This document shows, piece by piece, positions 32,643-44,943 of a stretch of DNA of 64,000 bases (position 1 is the stretch's first letter; each line of letters starts with the position of its first letter). The stretch spans positions 7,462,501-7,526,500 of the forward strand of contig NC_060028.1 in assembly GCF_021134715.1 (NCBI RefSeq). Reading direction: 5' to 3'. Origin of the DNA: Daphnia pulex (Eukaryota > Arthropoda > Branchiopoda > Diplostraca > Daphniidae). Below the pieces are notes generated by a model. That model searched no databases and had not been told where the DNA came from. It saw only the letters and a program-made list of their open reading frames with translations. Position numbers and translations under genes: made by a program.

Positions 32643-35600
32643 TTACGAGTAGAAAGTGAGGACGGATGTCTGGTTACCGCGGACCAACAGGAAGGGAGGC
32701 ATATTGGCTGTCAATAACTCGAGCCAGGCCATGTAAAGAGGGGCGCTCACCGTTCCCTTTCGAGGCATTGGAAGCGTCCTAGAAATTGTGAGAAAGGAAA
32801 AACAAATAAACCACAGGATTTATGGCATATCCTTTGCGGAGAGACACTATAGATGAATTTCTCCTTACATGACAATCAGATTGGAAGTTTTGGAGTGGAG
32901 AAGCAGCTGTTCGCGTAGCCGCATATGGCGATTGGTTTTGTCACGAAGGGCGATCATTTCAGATTCCGTTATTCTGGCGTCTGTCCAACAAAAAAGATTG
33001 TCACGGTAATCATGATAAGACGTCCACACCAATGGCTAAAGCGACAACTTACCCTGGCCGTCTTCGTTCTTGACGAAATTTTTGATAAACCCGTCGAAAT
33101 AGTTGCGCGTCGATTCAGACGCTTTCTTGACAATGTCGGTGATGACAATCACGTCGGAAAAGTCGATTCGAAATTTAGACAACATGGCGGCCATCCTTAA
33201 AGAAAGAGAAATTTAGTTCAACACTTCCACATTTAAGCGCGCCATAATTTTAAACAATTACCTTCTTTGTTCACTATCCAATTCTTCTTTTCGGTTGGCC
33301 AGACAGAAGACTCGCAGTTTGCACGAACTCCAATTGGGGCGGGTTGTTAGAATGTAGGGCAAGAGCAACGTCAGTCCTGCAAAAAAAGTATCAAGTTTCA
33401 AGGATCTATTTGTTTTTTCTTAACGGAGAAAAACACACGAACCTCCGTCGTCGTATAGCCACCAGACGTCGATAATTCCTTTCTTTTGTTTCCGTTGAAA
33501 GAGAGTCACGCTGTTCAAGAGTTCCTTGGGAAGAGGATTCCCAGATGGATCGGTAAAAAGGTTTTCTCTGGATCCCTTCTTCTTATTCTTTTTCAGTCCC
33601 AGTCCAGTGTGATTGACGACGGCGGTGGAGCCGGCCAGCGAATCAGCTTGCAAATCATTTGCACGCTTCATGGCCGGAGTGCCGGGCGGGGTCTGCTCAG
33701 CGCTACTTCCTGATAACACGACATATATAGGAAAACGGCATAAGTAAAGGAACAAGAACACGGACATATCCATCCTGTAATTATTTACGACTGACACAAT
33801 CGTCCTCGCATGCACAGCGATGCAACGTTAAAGATCTAGTAGGAGGGGCAATGACCATTAGACTCTTGTGTGAGTTGGTTGACACATTAAGTAACGTCCA
33901 TTCCCAAAAAGACACACGGCACACACACGAAAGAGACATGCGTGTTTTGTTTCTAATGACTTTTTACCTCGCCAGATAGAAGAAGGCGATAAACAGAAGA
34001 ATCGCGAACGCTCTATATAGAAGATTATAGAGACAGCGATCGAGATGATTCTTTTTTGGGGGACTCAATGGACTTCTGATCTTTCCTTCTATTATTTGTT
34101 TTGATAAGTCAATAGAGCTAAAAATAGGTCTGTGTTTACCGTGAGAATGAAGGGATTCTTGAGATTGATTCAAGGTTTTCTTTTCACTCCATCCAGATGC
34201 GGTACTAGCTGAAGGTTTTAGGCTAGCAGATCCGTCGGCTACGTCGGCCGAAACGGTCGGAATGGCATCTTGTTCCCCCGGTACGGCAATAGGTACCGGA
34301 ATAGGAGTGATGTAAGATTCAGCAATTAGACCAGAAAAGTCTAATCCTTCAGGGGCGCGCAGAATAGCCAGAGACAAATAAATGTCAAAAGCAGCACTGT
34401 AATATAAAACAATCGAGTCCATTCAAGTTACGAAAAATGTAAAAAGATTTCGAGATTATATTACTGTATCACTCCGAAATAAGCATTCAGATCATCTTCA
34501 GGGCAAACATTCCAGTCTCGTTTATAACCCATCAAGACCAAATTGGGTTTCATCTTGCCCAGACCACTGAGCTGCATTAACGCCTGAGCTCCCTCTGTAA
34601 TAAAAAATTCGACATTTTTCAGGGTTCATAAAACCTTAATTCATTATTTTCTGTTTTACCTTTGAAACCTGTGTTATCGGCCAGACTGTAAAAAGCTTTA
34701 ATCTTGTGATCGCGCAGCCAATGATACATGCGTTGTGTGTAGGAAGTGCGGAGACGCTGGTTCAAAGGGTTCTTGACAATGTGTCCGCAAACCATCATGG
34801 ACAAATGCTTGCAAATCGAATAACTAAAATCGATCAAAGGCGGTCTAGCGCTGGGCAAACCAGACAGCACGAGAATTTGGGGTCGATAATTCTTGACGTG
34901 CTCTTCGATGTGCACCAGTTCTTGGATACTGTTCAAGGCTGCCTTATATGTCTGCGCCTGGGTCGATGACCCCCAGTTCACATCTACAGCCAAAACAAAA
35001 TTTAAGTTTGACTTACAAAAGATTAAGTGATAAAAGACTCACCGGGTTTGCGATAGATGATAACGAGGTACAATGCAAATAGACAACCAAAAGTGACGAG
35101 TGCGGTGGGCCAGTTCATCAAGAACATGACGGCCAAGCAAAGAATGGCTCCAACTAAACTCAACCATCCATTGTAATACTAAAAGAAAGAAAGGGAAAAA
35201 AGTTGGTGATTCATAAAGGATGGCGTGCTCTAATCCATTAAGTACCTTAAAAGTGGGTCTCCATCCGACAGGCTTGACGAGCTCAGCGTGGAAAGTTGAG
35301 AAGTTGACCAGTCCGTAAGCGGCCAAAAAGAAATTTGAGATAAGTGGGGCGATGGCGTTTAGCTCAGCTATAATGATACATCCCAAAGCGATGATGAATG
35401 TCAAGATGTATCCATTGACGGGCTCGTTGTTCTTGCCGTAACCACGACCAAAGGGGCCCAAATAAGGATAAAGCTTGTCCTTGCAAAGGGCCTGGAACAC
35501 TTTGGGTGCAGAGACAAGACTGGCCAGGGCAGAGCTGAGTGTAGCGGCAAAACAACCGGCGTAGATTAAAGGACCGAAAGCAGAAACCAGTTCGATAACC

Positions 35601-38600
35601 TGTATAAATGTATAATCACAAAATTTACATTCATTAGAAATTCGAATTTTTTGATAAAAATGTGTACAGTAATGAAGAAGACCATACTTGGAAACTGTTC
35701 TGAAGACCCCAGTCGCAACCTTCGGTGCAGTTGGTAAGAGTACCGTTGTAGAGGTCTTCAATATTGCCGGTGGCTTGTCTCATCATTGTGGCACCACAAA
35801 TAATGGCGAAACCAACATAAGTCAAGCTGGTAATGACAATGGCTAGCATGGTTCCTTTTGGAATAGCATTTTGAGGATCCTTTACATCAAGATTAAAAGT
35901 CGTTAGAAATGTTTAAATGGCTTAAGTTTTATTGTGATAAACTGACTTTAAGATCTCCAGAAATGTTGGCTCCGGCCAAGATACCAGTAGCGGCAGGAAA
36001 GAAGACGGAAAATACGGTAAAGAAACTGTGTTCTTTGCCTTCGCTGTATTGGTAATCAGGTCCAAAGTTTTCAACGAATAATTCACCTGTCAAGTTTGCC
36101 AAACATTAAAAATTAATTCTAAAAAGAAAGATTTGAATACAATAGAAACTTACCGCTGTAACCCACAAACCCTTTGGCTTTTTCCGAGTCGTCCATTGGG
36201 CCCATGATGCTTCCGATGACAAAGGCCACTTGAGCGACAATCAAAATGCCCAACAAAACAATTTGCGCCTTAAAAGAAAAACAAATAATGGTTAAACTTT
36301 TCCATCTGAGCGAATAATAGTTTTTGTTTTACCTTCGTCTCCCATTCGAGACCGATGACGACAATTCCAGTCAGTAAAATGATCGTGATTGTACCAATAA
36401 TGCGGACGTCATTGACACCATTGTCGATGATTTTGAGATCAAAGGTCTTTAGCAGGTCATTGAGCGACTCGCAAAAGCCGATGGTGTACATGGCCACTGC
36501 CACGGCATTGGCTACTGCAAAGATAACACCAATAGAAGCCCCAAAGTCTGGCCCGAGCGATCGCGAGATCATGTAGTAGGTCCCGCCGCCTTTGATGTTG
36601 CCGTTGGTGCTGATGGCACTCATGGATAGTCCGGTAATGGTAGTAACAACGCAGGCTAGCGTGATAATGATTACTCCTTCGCCTAGATGTTCCCCACAAT
36701 CATTCGGTAATCATTTATTCTTAACATGGAACCTTAGAAACCATCATCTGAAAATGGTTGGATTACCTATTCCGGCTTGTCCGACCACCCATGAAAGGCG
36801 AAGGAAAAGCATGACACCCCAGATGTTGAGTAAGCTATGCGGATAAAACAGAACCGGGAAATTAATTAGAAACAATGTATACAAAAAATTGAAAAGTAGC
36901 CAAGACTCACCATCGCACCAAAACTCCCTTGATCCACCCGAACTTGACAAGGTTATCGGAGACAACCTCAGTGGTTTTTTCTCCCTGCGGCTAAATACCA
37001 AAAGTATACATTACTTTATTAGATTTAAATCGAGAATCCAAAATTGGCTACTGAAACGTGTGCGACAAGTAAGGCGGTGGCGCAATCGAAGTTACCGAGA
37101 ACCCCGGTTTTCCCCACTCGCATTTCCCTTTTTCATTCAATAAACGCCCAAGAAAATGATTCACCACGCGAAATTATTATTTTAAATTTTCCCTTTATAA
37201 GGAATAAAATAACCAAATAACCAAATATACTAGGAGAAAATCGTGCTGATGGAAAAAACCGGCTGTAGATTTTTCTTTTTTTTTTGGTGCTGGTCAGTTA
37301 AACGGAAAGCAAAAAATCAGCCGTCTAGCTTAAGCTCGGACACACCCAATCGAGTTAAGACAACACAACTGCTGTGAACTGTCTCGTATAAATGATTAGA
37401 CGTTTGATGGCCAGACAATGTAAAGATGTTTTACGCATCTGTGTGCTCATTTTCCTTGTATGAACGCTCCCAATAAGTCAAACTACCAAAAAATCTAGTA
37501 TTTACACTAGTTCGATTGATGGATCAAAGGAATTGGTATGGGACACGCATTTAAATTGAATGGCGGACAGCCCAACAAGCAGGTTTTATTTTAGACTAAA
37601 GGGCGTTCGTTTTAAGAATTTTAACTAGCCCATTTGAACTTTAAGCTGTGCGTTTTCTAAAGCTGCGAAAACAAGATTTGTTTAAAAAAAAAAAAGGGAA
37701 AAGGAATTTTGTTAAGTAATTGGAGATATCAAACAACATTCACTTTCTAGTGTGAAAAAAAAATCTCGGGTTTCTAGTGAAAAATTTTGTACCGTCATTA
37801 CGAATCATATCGAGTGACTCGTTTTACTACGAAGCGAGAAACTTTAGCTAAAACTTAACAGTGCGACGAATAAAACCAAAAAAGAACATTATTTCGGCAA
37901 GTGCAATAAATCTTCTTTTTCTCCTTTGTAACTAGCAGGTCGTTAGACTTGCGCTTTCAAGTTCAACAGCCGTTAAAGCAATAGTCGACAAGGAGGAACC
38001 CAGCTAGCATTCTAAATTTCGGGTGACGTTGGATTACTTAAAAATTGTTGTTTTTCTTTCAAGTTTACGAGTTTTATTGTTGCTAGTCGCGTGTGGTCGT
38101 TGCTCTTGCAAGTTGGAATAACGTTCCCCATTTTTTCTTGTTGCTATTGGGTGATTGTTTGTGGTTAGGGTGTGACGGACTACTAGAAAAGGGGAAGTTA
38201 AGGAACCAACCAATGACCGCAAACTACTGGATTACCGAATTTCCTATTCAAATTATTTCGCCATTGTCATGTCACGGGAAACATTTTCGTGTTCTTTACC
38301 TTCTCGTGAATTGTGGCATTGTGAAGTTCGTCTAGAGTTGGTCGATGTCCGGCCTGAATCGAAAGGATGTTGCGATAGTTGTCCAAACGTGGCAGAGCTT
38401 CGCGGGTCAGTTGGTGACGCAAGCTCTTGGTGGCGGCGTACGTCCGCTGGCTATTATCGTTCATCGTCATGTAGGTATTGGTATTGGACAAAAGAGCGGT
38501 CGGAGAGGACGCTCGTTCACCGTCATTAGATGCGGCCGAACCAGGACGTTCGCCCATTTCAATCGCCTCCGAGCTATTTCCCTTCTGTAAATAATAATAA

Positions 38601-38783
38601 TAACCAAACATCCAACCACATTCATTACGTAATTTTGTGTAGGGAAGCCAACGATAAAAACAAGGTAAGGTCAGTCTGTACACATACCTCCGATGAATCG
38701 TCGCCATCGTCTTCAGAATTCCCGCCCTTGGTGGCGACTCGATCCACTTTAAAACGATTGCGTTTCGATAAAACATCAGCCAT
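32643..38783 (-). CDS. Na-K-Cl cotransporter (SLC12A1/2/3 type), 18 coding exons, 1099 aa
   Basis: Electroneutral cation-chloride cotransporter of the plasma membrane. Exons: 38688-38783, 38300-38584, 36911-36990, 36767-36834, 36333-36682, 36154-36268, 35947-36086, 35688-35879, 35246-35599, 35043-35178, 34660-34983, 34465-34594, 34140-34396, 33443-33709, 33262-33376, 33053-33195, 32869-32980, 32643-32778; exactly 1100 codons. The N terminus carries RFKV (residues 10-13), a SPAK/OSR1 docking motif, and the conserved PRLDNYRN. The permease core starts [20 protein letters not shown] and includes [19 protein letters not shown] and [19 protein letters not shown]. The large extracellular loop is glycosylatable ([11 protein letters not shown]). 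The C-terminal domain ([40 protein letters not shown]) ends SVLTFYS, as NKCC/NCC proteins do. KCC-type features are absent. Confidence 0.96.
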
Positions 38784-41499
38784 GATCTAAGTACCTAAAA
38801 ATAAAACACAAATAAACAAACAAAAAAGAGGGAAACCGTTCGATAATCAATATTATTTATACTGAACGACCCACTGTTCCCGTGGATACGGGCTGTGCAT
38901 AGACGATCATGCGAGAAAGATGTTGTTTTCATTCAATTATTTATATACTATTTGGAATCGACAAACACAAGTGTTTAATGGTAGACCACTCAAATGGCGA
39001 TCACTTTTGTACACCGTTTAGATGTCAAGTCATGGCAAACAAAACGAAAAAATGAAATACCAGACGAGAAAAGAAATCGCCGTCTGAGGAAACAGCGGAC
39101 ATCTTTGTGATCAAAGATGAATGACTAGTCAAAAATTTAAAACGATCGTTTCAAAATCCTCAAATCAAAACTAAATCAACAGTACCACAACTGCACTTTC
39201 ACTTTGTGTTTTTAATGAAAAAGACATTAACAAAATTTTGAAAAAACAAATTTTTGTTTTTACCAGTTTGGGAGGATGCCGATAAGTTGAAAGCGTCTCA
39301 ACAGAAATAGAGAGAAGACACGTGGGGCACTCGAAGAAGGTAACGGCAGTATGGTTACAAATGGGAAAACCGGGTAGCGGCCGGCAGACAGACAGAAACA
39401 GACACAAGCATGCAGACCAACCGACTCTACAAGACTGACGAAGCTCAAAGTGACAGCATTGAGCTGCTTATATGCGAACGACCCCTCCAGCAGAAGCAGC
39501 TCGACGGAAACAAACCATTGGATAGGTGAGTTTGCCAGCCCCCTAAAAACATCTGGGGGCATCTATTTAGCCACCCTTTTTTGTATGAAAGAGAGAAGGT
39601 TGGGAGTAGTAAAATAGATGGGAGATGTAGAGGGTGGTGGATTCCAACTATTTTCTCGATGCTGGAGGCTGTCGAATTTTCATAAAAAGCGATTTTGGGG
39701 GGAAAAACAGGCCAATTTAAGCAATGCGGCGATGAAGAAAGGCGGTTGCTGCCAATCATCTTTTACAAGAGAATGAAAGAGTTGGAGATGCAGACAAATA
39801 TTCAGGATTAATAAACAAGGAAAAGTCGAAAACGTTTTGTGCAGAGCGAAAAAATTCGACCTCTTTTTATTATTACTTCAGTCGTCCATCAAATATGGAT
39901 GAGGCTCTAGTAACCCTATTTCTAGCTGTCACATTTCAAAGCAGTTCTATAATTCATTATGGCATAGAAATGTAAAATATATCATGGCTACCCGTGAAAA
40001 GAAGGTGGTGCAATAGTTCTACTGAACCTAACGCCTTCTGTGTGCCGAAAGAATATCTATAAATAGCGTTACATTTTCGAAACAACTTTTTTTTCTGACC
40101 TAAACATTTCCTTTTCAAAGAAGCCGCTCATGTGGAACTTGAGAGATACCTAGCGGTTAAAATTTGAACTTGACAAATAAAATTAAATCACGAAAAATCG
40201 AAGATAGCCTAATTTAAAAATGGAAATAAGGGGAGCGACGAATCACGCCAAACAAATCATGGCAATCATTAAGAGTTTCAAGATCAATTGAGATTCTTTC
40301 TATTGTTCACCACACATTGTAATTCAATTTAGTTTAGATATGAACTTTAAACTCAAGGTTACTTCGACCCAGAGGCGTAATCCCTTTTGTTGACGGATGA
40401 GATCAACAGTTTTCCATTTCATGCAGCGTTCGATACGAATCGTATAAACTAGACGAAATTCATGCCTAATTAAAGTTCCCACCTGCAGTCGATACATGCA
40501 CATTTAAGTTTTTCTAGTGGTTGTTTTTCTACAAAGATATGAGTGTACATTTCCAAATGGAAAAAAATGTGCGGGCTCGTTTCGTAGGTAGTTTCGGTGT
40601 GTGTATTTGTTTGATTGGTCACCATGGCGACTCTATTTTGGTTCTAGAAAAGACGCAAATAGCTCAACATTTACCCCTTGTGCGTGTTGCCATACCAATT
40701 CGTCTATATGATGTCATAAGCGGCCGTTCGCAGCAGATAATATTGTGCAATTTTGGCTCGACGATATGATGGAAGGTCACGGGATGATTAAAAGTGGATG
40801 CTTGACAGTTGACGGGCATATTTTGTCACGCGGCCGTAATTGAAAGACAAGCGAGAATCATGGGAAACGCTTCATTTAGAAATTGGACGTGGGGTGTAGT
40901 CAACACGCACCGTGACTACTAACGATTTAGACTGTTGAGTTTTTATTGAAGTTTTTAAAATTTAAAAGTGATTAAAATATTTTTTAAAGTTTGTTAGCTC
41001 TCTTTATGGTAGCTATCCTCATTAATATCTATCTACAATCTTATTTCTTTTAGTGATATTTGTGGTTGTACTAAAGTATAATCTACTGAGACAATCAGGT
41101 GATGATAAAATACAAAATGGTTAAATTCAATTCGTGGTAAAAAGTTAGTATGAGCTTAATATCTTCACGCACAAAGAGAACAGTCCGTCACTATGGCAGA
41201 ATTCTCTCTATCTCTCCATACTCGATTTTCATTTTTATGATTATGAAAATAATTTACAAATATTTCTCCATTAAAATGATTGAACAATGAGGGTAAATTA
41301 ATGACATTAAAAAAAATCCAAAAACATTTTAACTTGAGTTAATATTAAAACAAAATATTAATGAAAATGACCTCCTCTGGGTACTTGCTAATCAAAAGTC
41401 TCATACTGAAGTGCATATAAGGACCACTCAATTCAGAAGTAGACATACAACATTTCTCAACGGTGTAATTCACTAATAGAGTCAAATCAAACTCCGAAA
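38784..41499. other. 2.7-kb intergenic region
   Basis: NKCC 5' flank on the left; promoter of the intronless KH gene on the right. A minus-strand TATAAG (39467-39472) lies 36 nt upstream of a TCAGT initiator-like sequence (A at 39436), and a GTAAAAAC donor-like site is at about 39258-39265. Together these could mark an untranslated NKCC first exon. No protein-coding gene is seen. Confidence 0.4.
41416..41421 (+). promoter_or_regulatory. TATA box (TATAAG) upstream of the KH gene
   Basis: TATAAG 84 nt before the start codon of the intronless KH gene, a distance compatible with a short 5' UTR. Most other genes here show no obvious TATA box. Confidence 0.5.
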
Positions 41500-42696
41500 A
41501 TGAACAAATCTGAGATCAACTCTCCAGAACCTGGATTCAAACCAATGACCACCGCTGATGTCCAGCAAGCGTACGGCCACATCCCTGCCCTGTGCCAGAA
41601 CCTGCATAATTTTCAAGCATTCCTTGACACGACGGATCCTATACCAGAAGAAGCGAGGTGGACAATAAAGACGATGGTGACAGAAGCCAAATTCGGTCTA
41701 ACATCCATGACTGAGCTCATCGACCGTGTTATAAAGGAGAATCAAGTATTATCGCAGCAGTCAGAATCGAAAAGGCAGGAACTTGATACCGAAAGGGCAC
41801 TAAACGTTCAACTCCAAAATGTAATCCGTCTATTTACGGATCAATCAAAAGACCGGCGGATCGCGGAACTGGAAGAAGAAATAGCCCAGGCGAAGCGTGC
41901 TGCCCAGCAGCCATCTCAAATCGTTGGATATGAGATAAGTCGCCAACCGATGTGGACTCATGAACCGGAAAAACAACCCACCGGCCACCACCAGAGTCCA
42001 GCAACGTCATTCCAGCAGAACGGATTTGGTGAAACTGAGGGGCAAATTCTCGGCCGATTTATTTCCAAACCACACCAGACTGTCAAACGTCTCAACAATG
42101 CCACACAAAAGTATCGTCCAGTCTCAACCCAACAGGCTACGATAACTCCCGAAAACCGCACGAATGGGCAGAAACCGATCTATGAACCAATTCCAATGCA
42201 ACTCGACACCATCATCAAGTTTTCACCGCGCCAACCCGAAGATATTCCGGCCGAGGATTTCATAATTACTTCCGAGGAAATTGAGCGAGAGGATGTGGGT
42301 AATAGCAGGCTCCTTCTGACGAACATTTCGGATCGGCTCCGCGGCCGTGTCATTGGGCTAGGGGGTCAAAATGCGCAGCGTCTGGAACGGGAATACGGCG
42401 TGAAAATCAATTTTTTAGATCGCCAAAACAAATTGGAAAATTTAAAGCTCATGATATCAGAAGGAGATGCGGACCGTCGTCGTGCGGCCTCCGACGACAT
42501 CATCGAAAACCTGCCGGTGGTAGTCGATTGCCCCAACTTAAAAAGCTATGGTCACGCGTTGAAAAATGCCACTACTCAGTGCGGTGTCAAAATCGACCGA
42601 ACGAACCCGAACATCCCCGGCATGACGATTTACGGAAAGCTAACCAACTGTCACCAAGCGTACATGATGCTGGTGAACAACGAAGCAACTTTTTAA
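41500..42696 (+). CDS. Intronless coiled-coil / KH-domain protein, 398 aa
   Basis: A single long exon in a gene-poor interval. Residues about 1-65 form a helical head. Residues 70-135 are a heptad-rich coiled coil (ENQVLSQQSESKRQELDTER, RIAELEEEIAQAKRAAQQ). A polar Gln/Pro-rich linker spans 136-265. A KH nucleic-acid-binding domain follows at about 268-335, with the core RVIGLGGQNAQRLEREYGV containing the GxxG loop (GLGG, 286-289). A second, KH-like C-terminal half (about 338-395, CGVKIDR..IYGKLTNCHQAY) lacks GxxG. I recognise no orthologue. No introns, a TATA box and a nearby AATAAA suggest a retrogene-like or stage-specific gene. RNA binding is inferred from the KH fold only. Confidence 0.8.
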   Translation: MNKSEINSPEPGFKPMTTADVQQAYGHIPALCQNLHNFQAFLDTTDPIPEEARWTIKTMVTEAKFGLTSMTELIDRVIKENQVLSQQSESKRQELDTERALNVQLQNVIRLFTDQSKDRRIAELEEEIAQAKRAAQQPSQIVGYEISRQPMWTHEPEKQPTGHHQSPATSFQQNGFGETEGQILGRFISKPHQTVKRLNNATQKYRPVSTQQATITPENRTNGQKPIYEPIPMQLDTIIKFSPRQPEDIPAEDFIITSEEIEREDVGNSRLLLTNISDRLRGRVIGLGGQNAQRLEREYGVKINFLDRQNKLENLKLMISEGDADRRRAASDDIIENLPVVVDCPNLKSYGHALKNATTQCGVKIDRTNPNIPGMTIYGKLTNCHQAYMMLVNNEATF

Positions 42697-42807
42697 CCGT
42701 AATAACACCACAATTAAGATACACTGCTTTGCCTTCTGTTTCTTTCATTCTCATTCAGTTTTCTTATTTTCCCACATTAATGTGATGGTGTCGACAGATC
42801 AAATTTC

Positions 42808-42813
42808 AATAAA
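42808..42813 (+). terminator. KH gene polyadenylation signal AATAAA
   Basis: Canonical hexamer 112 nt after the stop codon, closely followed by a second AATAAA-like site. Confidence 0.6.
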
Positions 42814-44943
42814 ACTAATAAAAAGCACACGCGTTTTTTGCTGTTCAATTATTCAAAAAAAAAAACGAACCAGCACGTATAGGACTATCGTGACCCACAG
42901 TTTTTTTCTTTATTTTTAATCAATGCATATTCATATATTTCCAATCAGTATAACCGTGAACTTTATTGTCGTGACTTCGTTATATCATTTCGTGATTAAC
43001 ATAAAAACGACTTGTGGTACCGATTTTCGATTTATTTTTTATCGAAGTAAAAACAACTTAGGGTTAAAATATGCATTTCCACAGGGGAATAAAAAGCAAA
43101 CTATTTATCGAGTTGATTCCGAACGAGATTCAAAATGAAAGTGCGTATCTCCATAGGTTGGAGGGGTTCTCCTTGGGGGGAACTAAATAGTAATTTTGGT
43201 TTCCTGACCAATGCTCTTGTCGATACGCATAAAAGAATGAAATTAATAATTATACGCCCTACAAGTGTTTACGCATTTTATATCAATGCTAAAACAATGA
43301 GGCAAATGCGGTCGTTGACTTGTATAGTTCTATCCATATAAGGTGAAGCTGATGTTCTTTTCACACTGCTCTAGGGCTCTACAACTAGAATACAGAGAGC
43401 GCCAAGGATAACTGGTTGTTTTTGTTGAAAGGATGTACAATTCATCTTGCAAGATGAAAATAGTTTGCATTCCAAATTCACTTACTCTTTCAAAAATGAA
43501 TAGTATAGTAGCCGCTATGTCCACATGCTAGAGAATCCTGATGACGAATGTTCACACGATTGTGACCGGTTTGAAATGCTAATCGAATTTCGTTGGCCAA
43601 CGCCCAACGCAACGGTGTCCTACTAATTCAAATGTAAATGAGAGATTAAGCCACGAGATGATGGCAACGAATTTCGTAACGAACTACCAGGAAGTTATAC
43701 ATGCATGGAAGACGATGAATCACAAGAAAAATACAGAAAGAGAAGAAGGTAAAATTTACCTTTTTTTTTCGTAGAAGAACTTTTTTGCTGCTGTGGTTTT
43801 TGCTGTAGTTTCAGACTTTAGGGGTTTTCCTGCACGTGACATTGATCAATTGCGGTTGGAAACACTAGCTCTTATTTCGATACAATTTTTTTTGTTTCAC
43901 CCGAAGGAGCACCTACCACGTATGTGTGTTTACTTCTAATAGATACAATCCCGTGTTTCGATAGTAATTTTCATGGGAGCTTAATTGTAGTGGAGAACCC
44001 ATATTACTCACGTGAATCAGGCAAGCCTACATGTCAAACTGTTTTTAGTTTTTAATTCAAAACTGACCAGTCCTAGTGGGAGAAAAGCGCGCGCGCGCAG
44101 AAAGTTTATCGGATTTTAAATTAACCAGATTTTTGCTAGAAATTGTCAAGCACATCGAATGAGTCGAAGAGGCCCTGAAAGAACTTTATAAAGCCTGGGA
44201 CAGAAATTATGTAGTAAATGAACATGAACATATGAAATAAATCAATGTTTCAAATTTCAATATCCTGTGTTCAACTCACATTATGAATTCGTCGATCAAT
44301 GTTATACATAAACGTAATATTCTCGGTTTGAACATAAGAAAGAGAGATGCGGATATATTAACTAAAAGGTGCACCTATTGGCATCTAGTGGCCAAAACAA
44401 AAAGGATAAAAAGAGGGAAAATACAAAATTTTTATCTACCTGCGTTAGCAAGGTACTAACAGAAGGGCTGTACAGTCGGGTGATCCTAGCGATCCTAGGT
44501 CCCATTCCCCAAGAAAATAAGTGCGAGAGGTAAGTGCAGAAGAGGACCTACTATAGAATGAAAATTTAAGTTACAGCAAATAATCGGAAAAAAACATAAC
44601 AAACAAATAAGATAGTAATTTATATGTCAAGTAAAATTTCTACACAAACCACACAATCTTACTGGTTAAAAATTTGCCTTTTTCACTCTAACCACCCCGC
44701 ACCGTAAGAAACCCTTAGGGTAATTTGGAACTTCGCAGCAATTTTTTATACAAGTAAATCTTACGATTGGGAAAGGCAAATATGTTATTTACTTATAAAA
44801 CATACAGTAGGACATAAGATTAAGGATTTGTCGATGTCAGCGCTAGAGTAAGTGAGTAACTTGTCTAAATGTGCAGTGCCGCAGGATGATAAATTGTTTT
44901 TAAATAACTTTCAAATTTTATTTAACGAAAAATTAATTACAAT
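42814..44943. other. 2.1-kb gene-free interval
   Basis: AT-rich sequence between the KH gene and the DPH1 stop. It holds a short GC alternation at about 44089-44098 and small ORFs without coding character. I see no gene. Confidence 0.5.
44917..44922 (-). terminator. Candidate DPH1 polyadenylation signal
   Basis: TTTATT on the + strand (AATAAA on the transcript strand) 22 nt past the DPH1 stop codon, implying a very short 3' UTR. Confidence 0.45.

Noticed and set aside
39467-39472. Strong TATA promoter for the NKCC gene
   Set aside because: The TATAAG to initiator distance (36 nt) is longer than usual and no transcript start can be verified, so it is kept only as a remark in the gap entry.
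40521-40769. 82-codon plus ORF in the 38.8-41.5 kb gap
   Set aside because: No initiation context, splice partners or recognisable motif; consistent with chance in AT-rich DNA.
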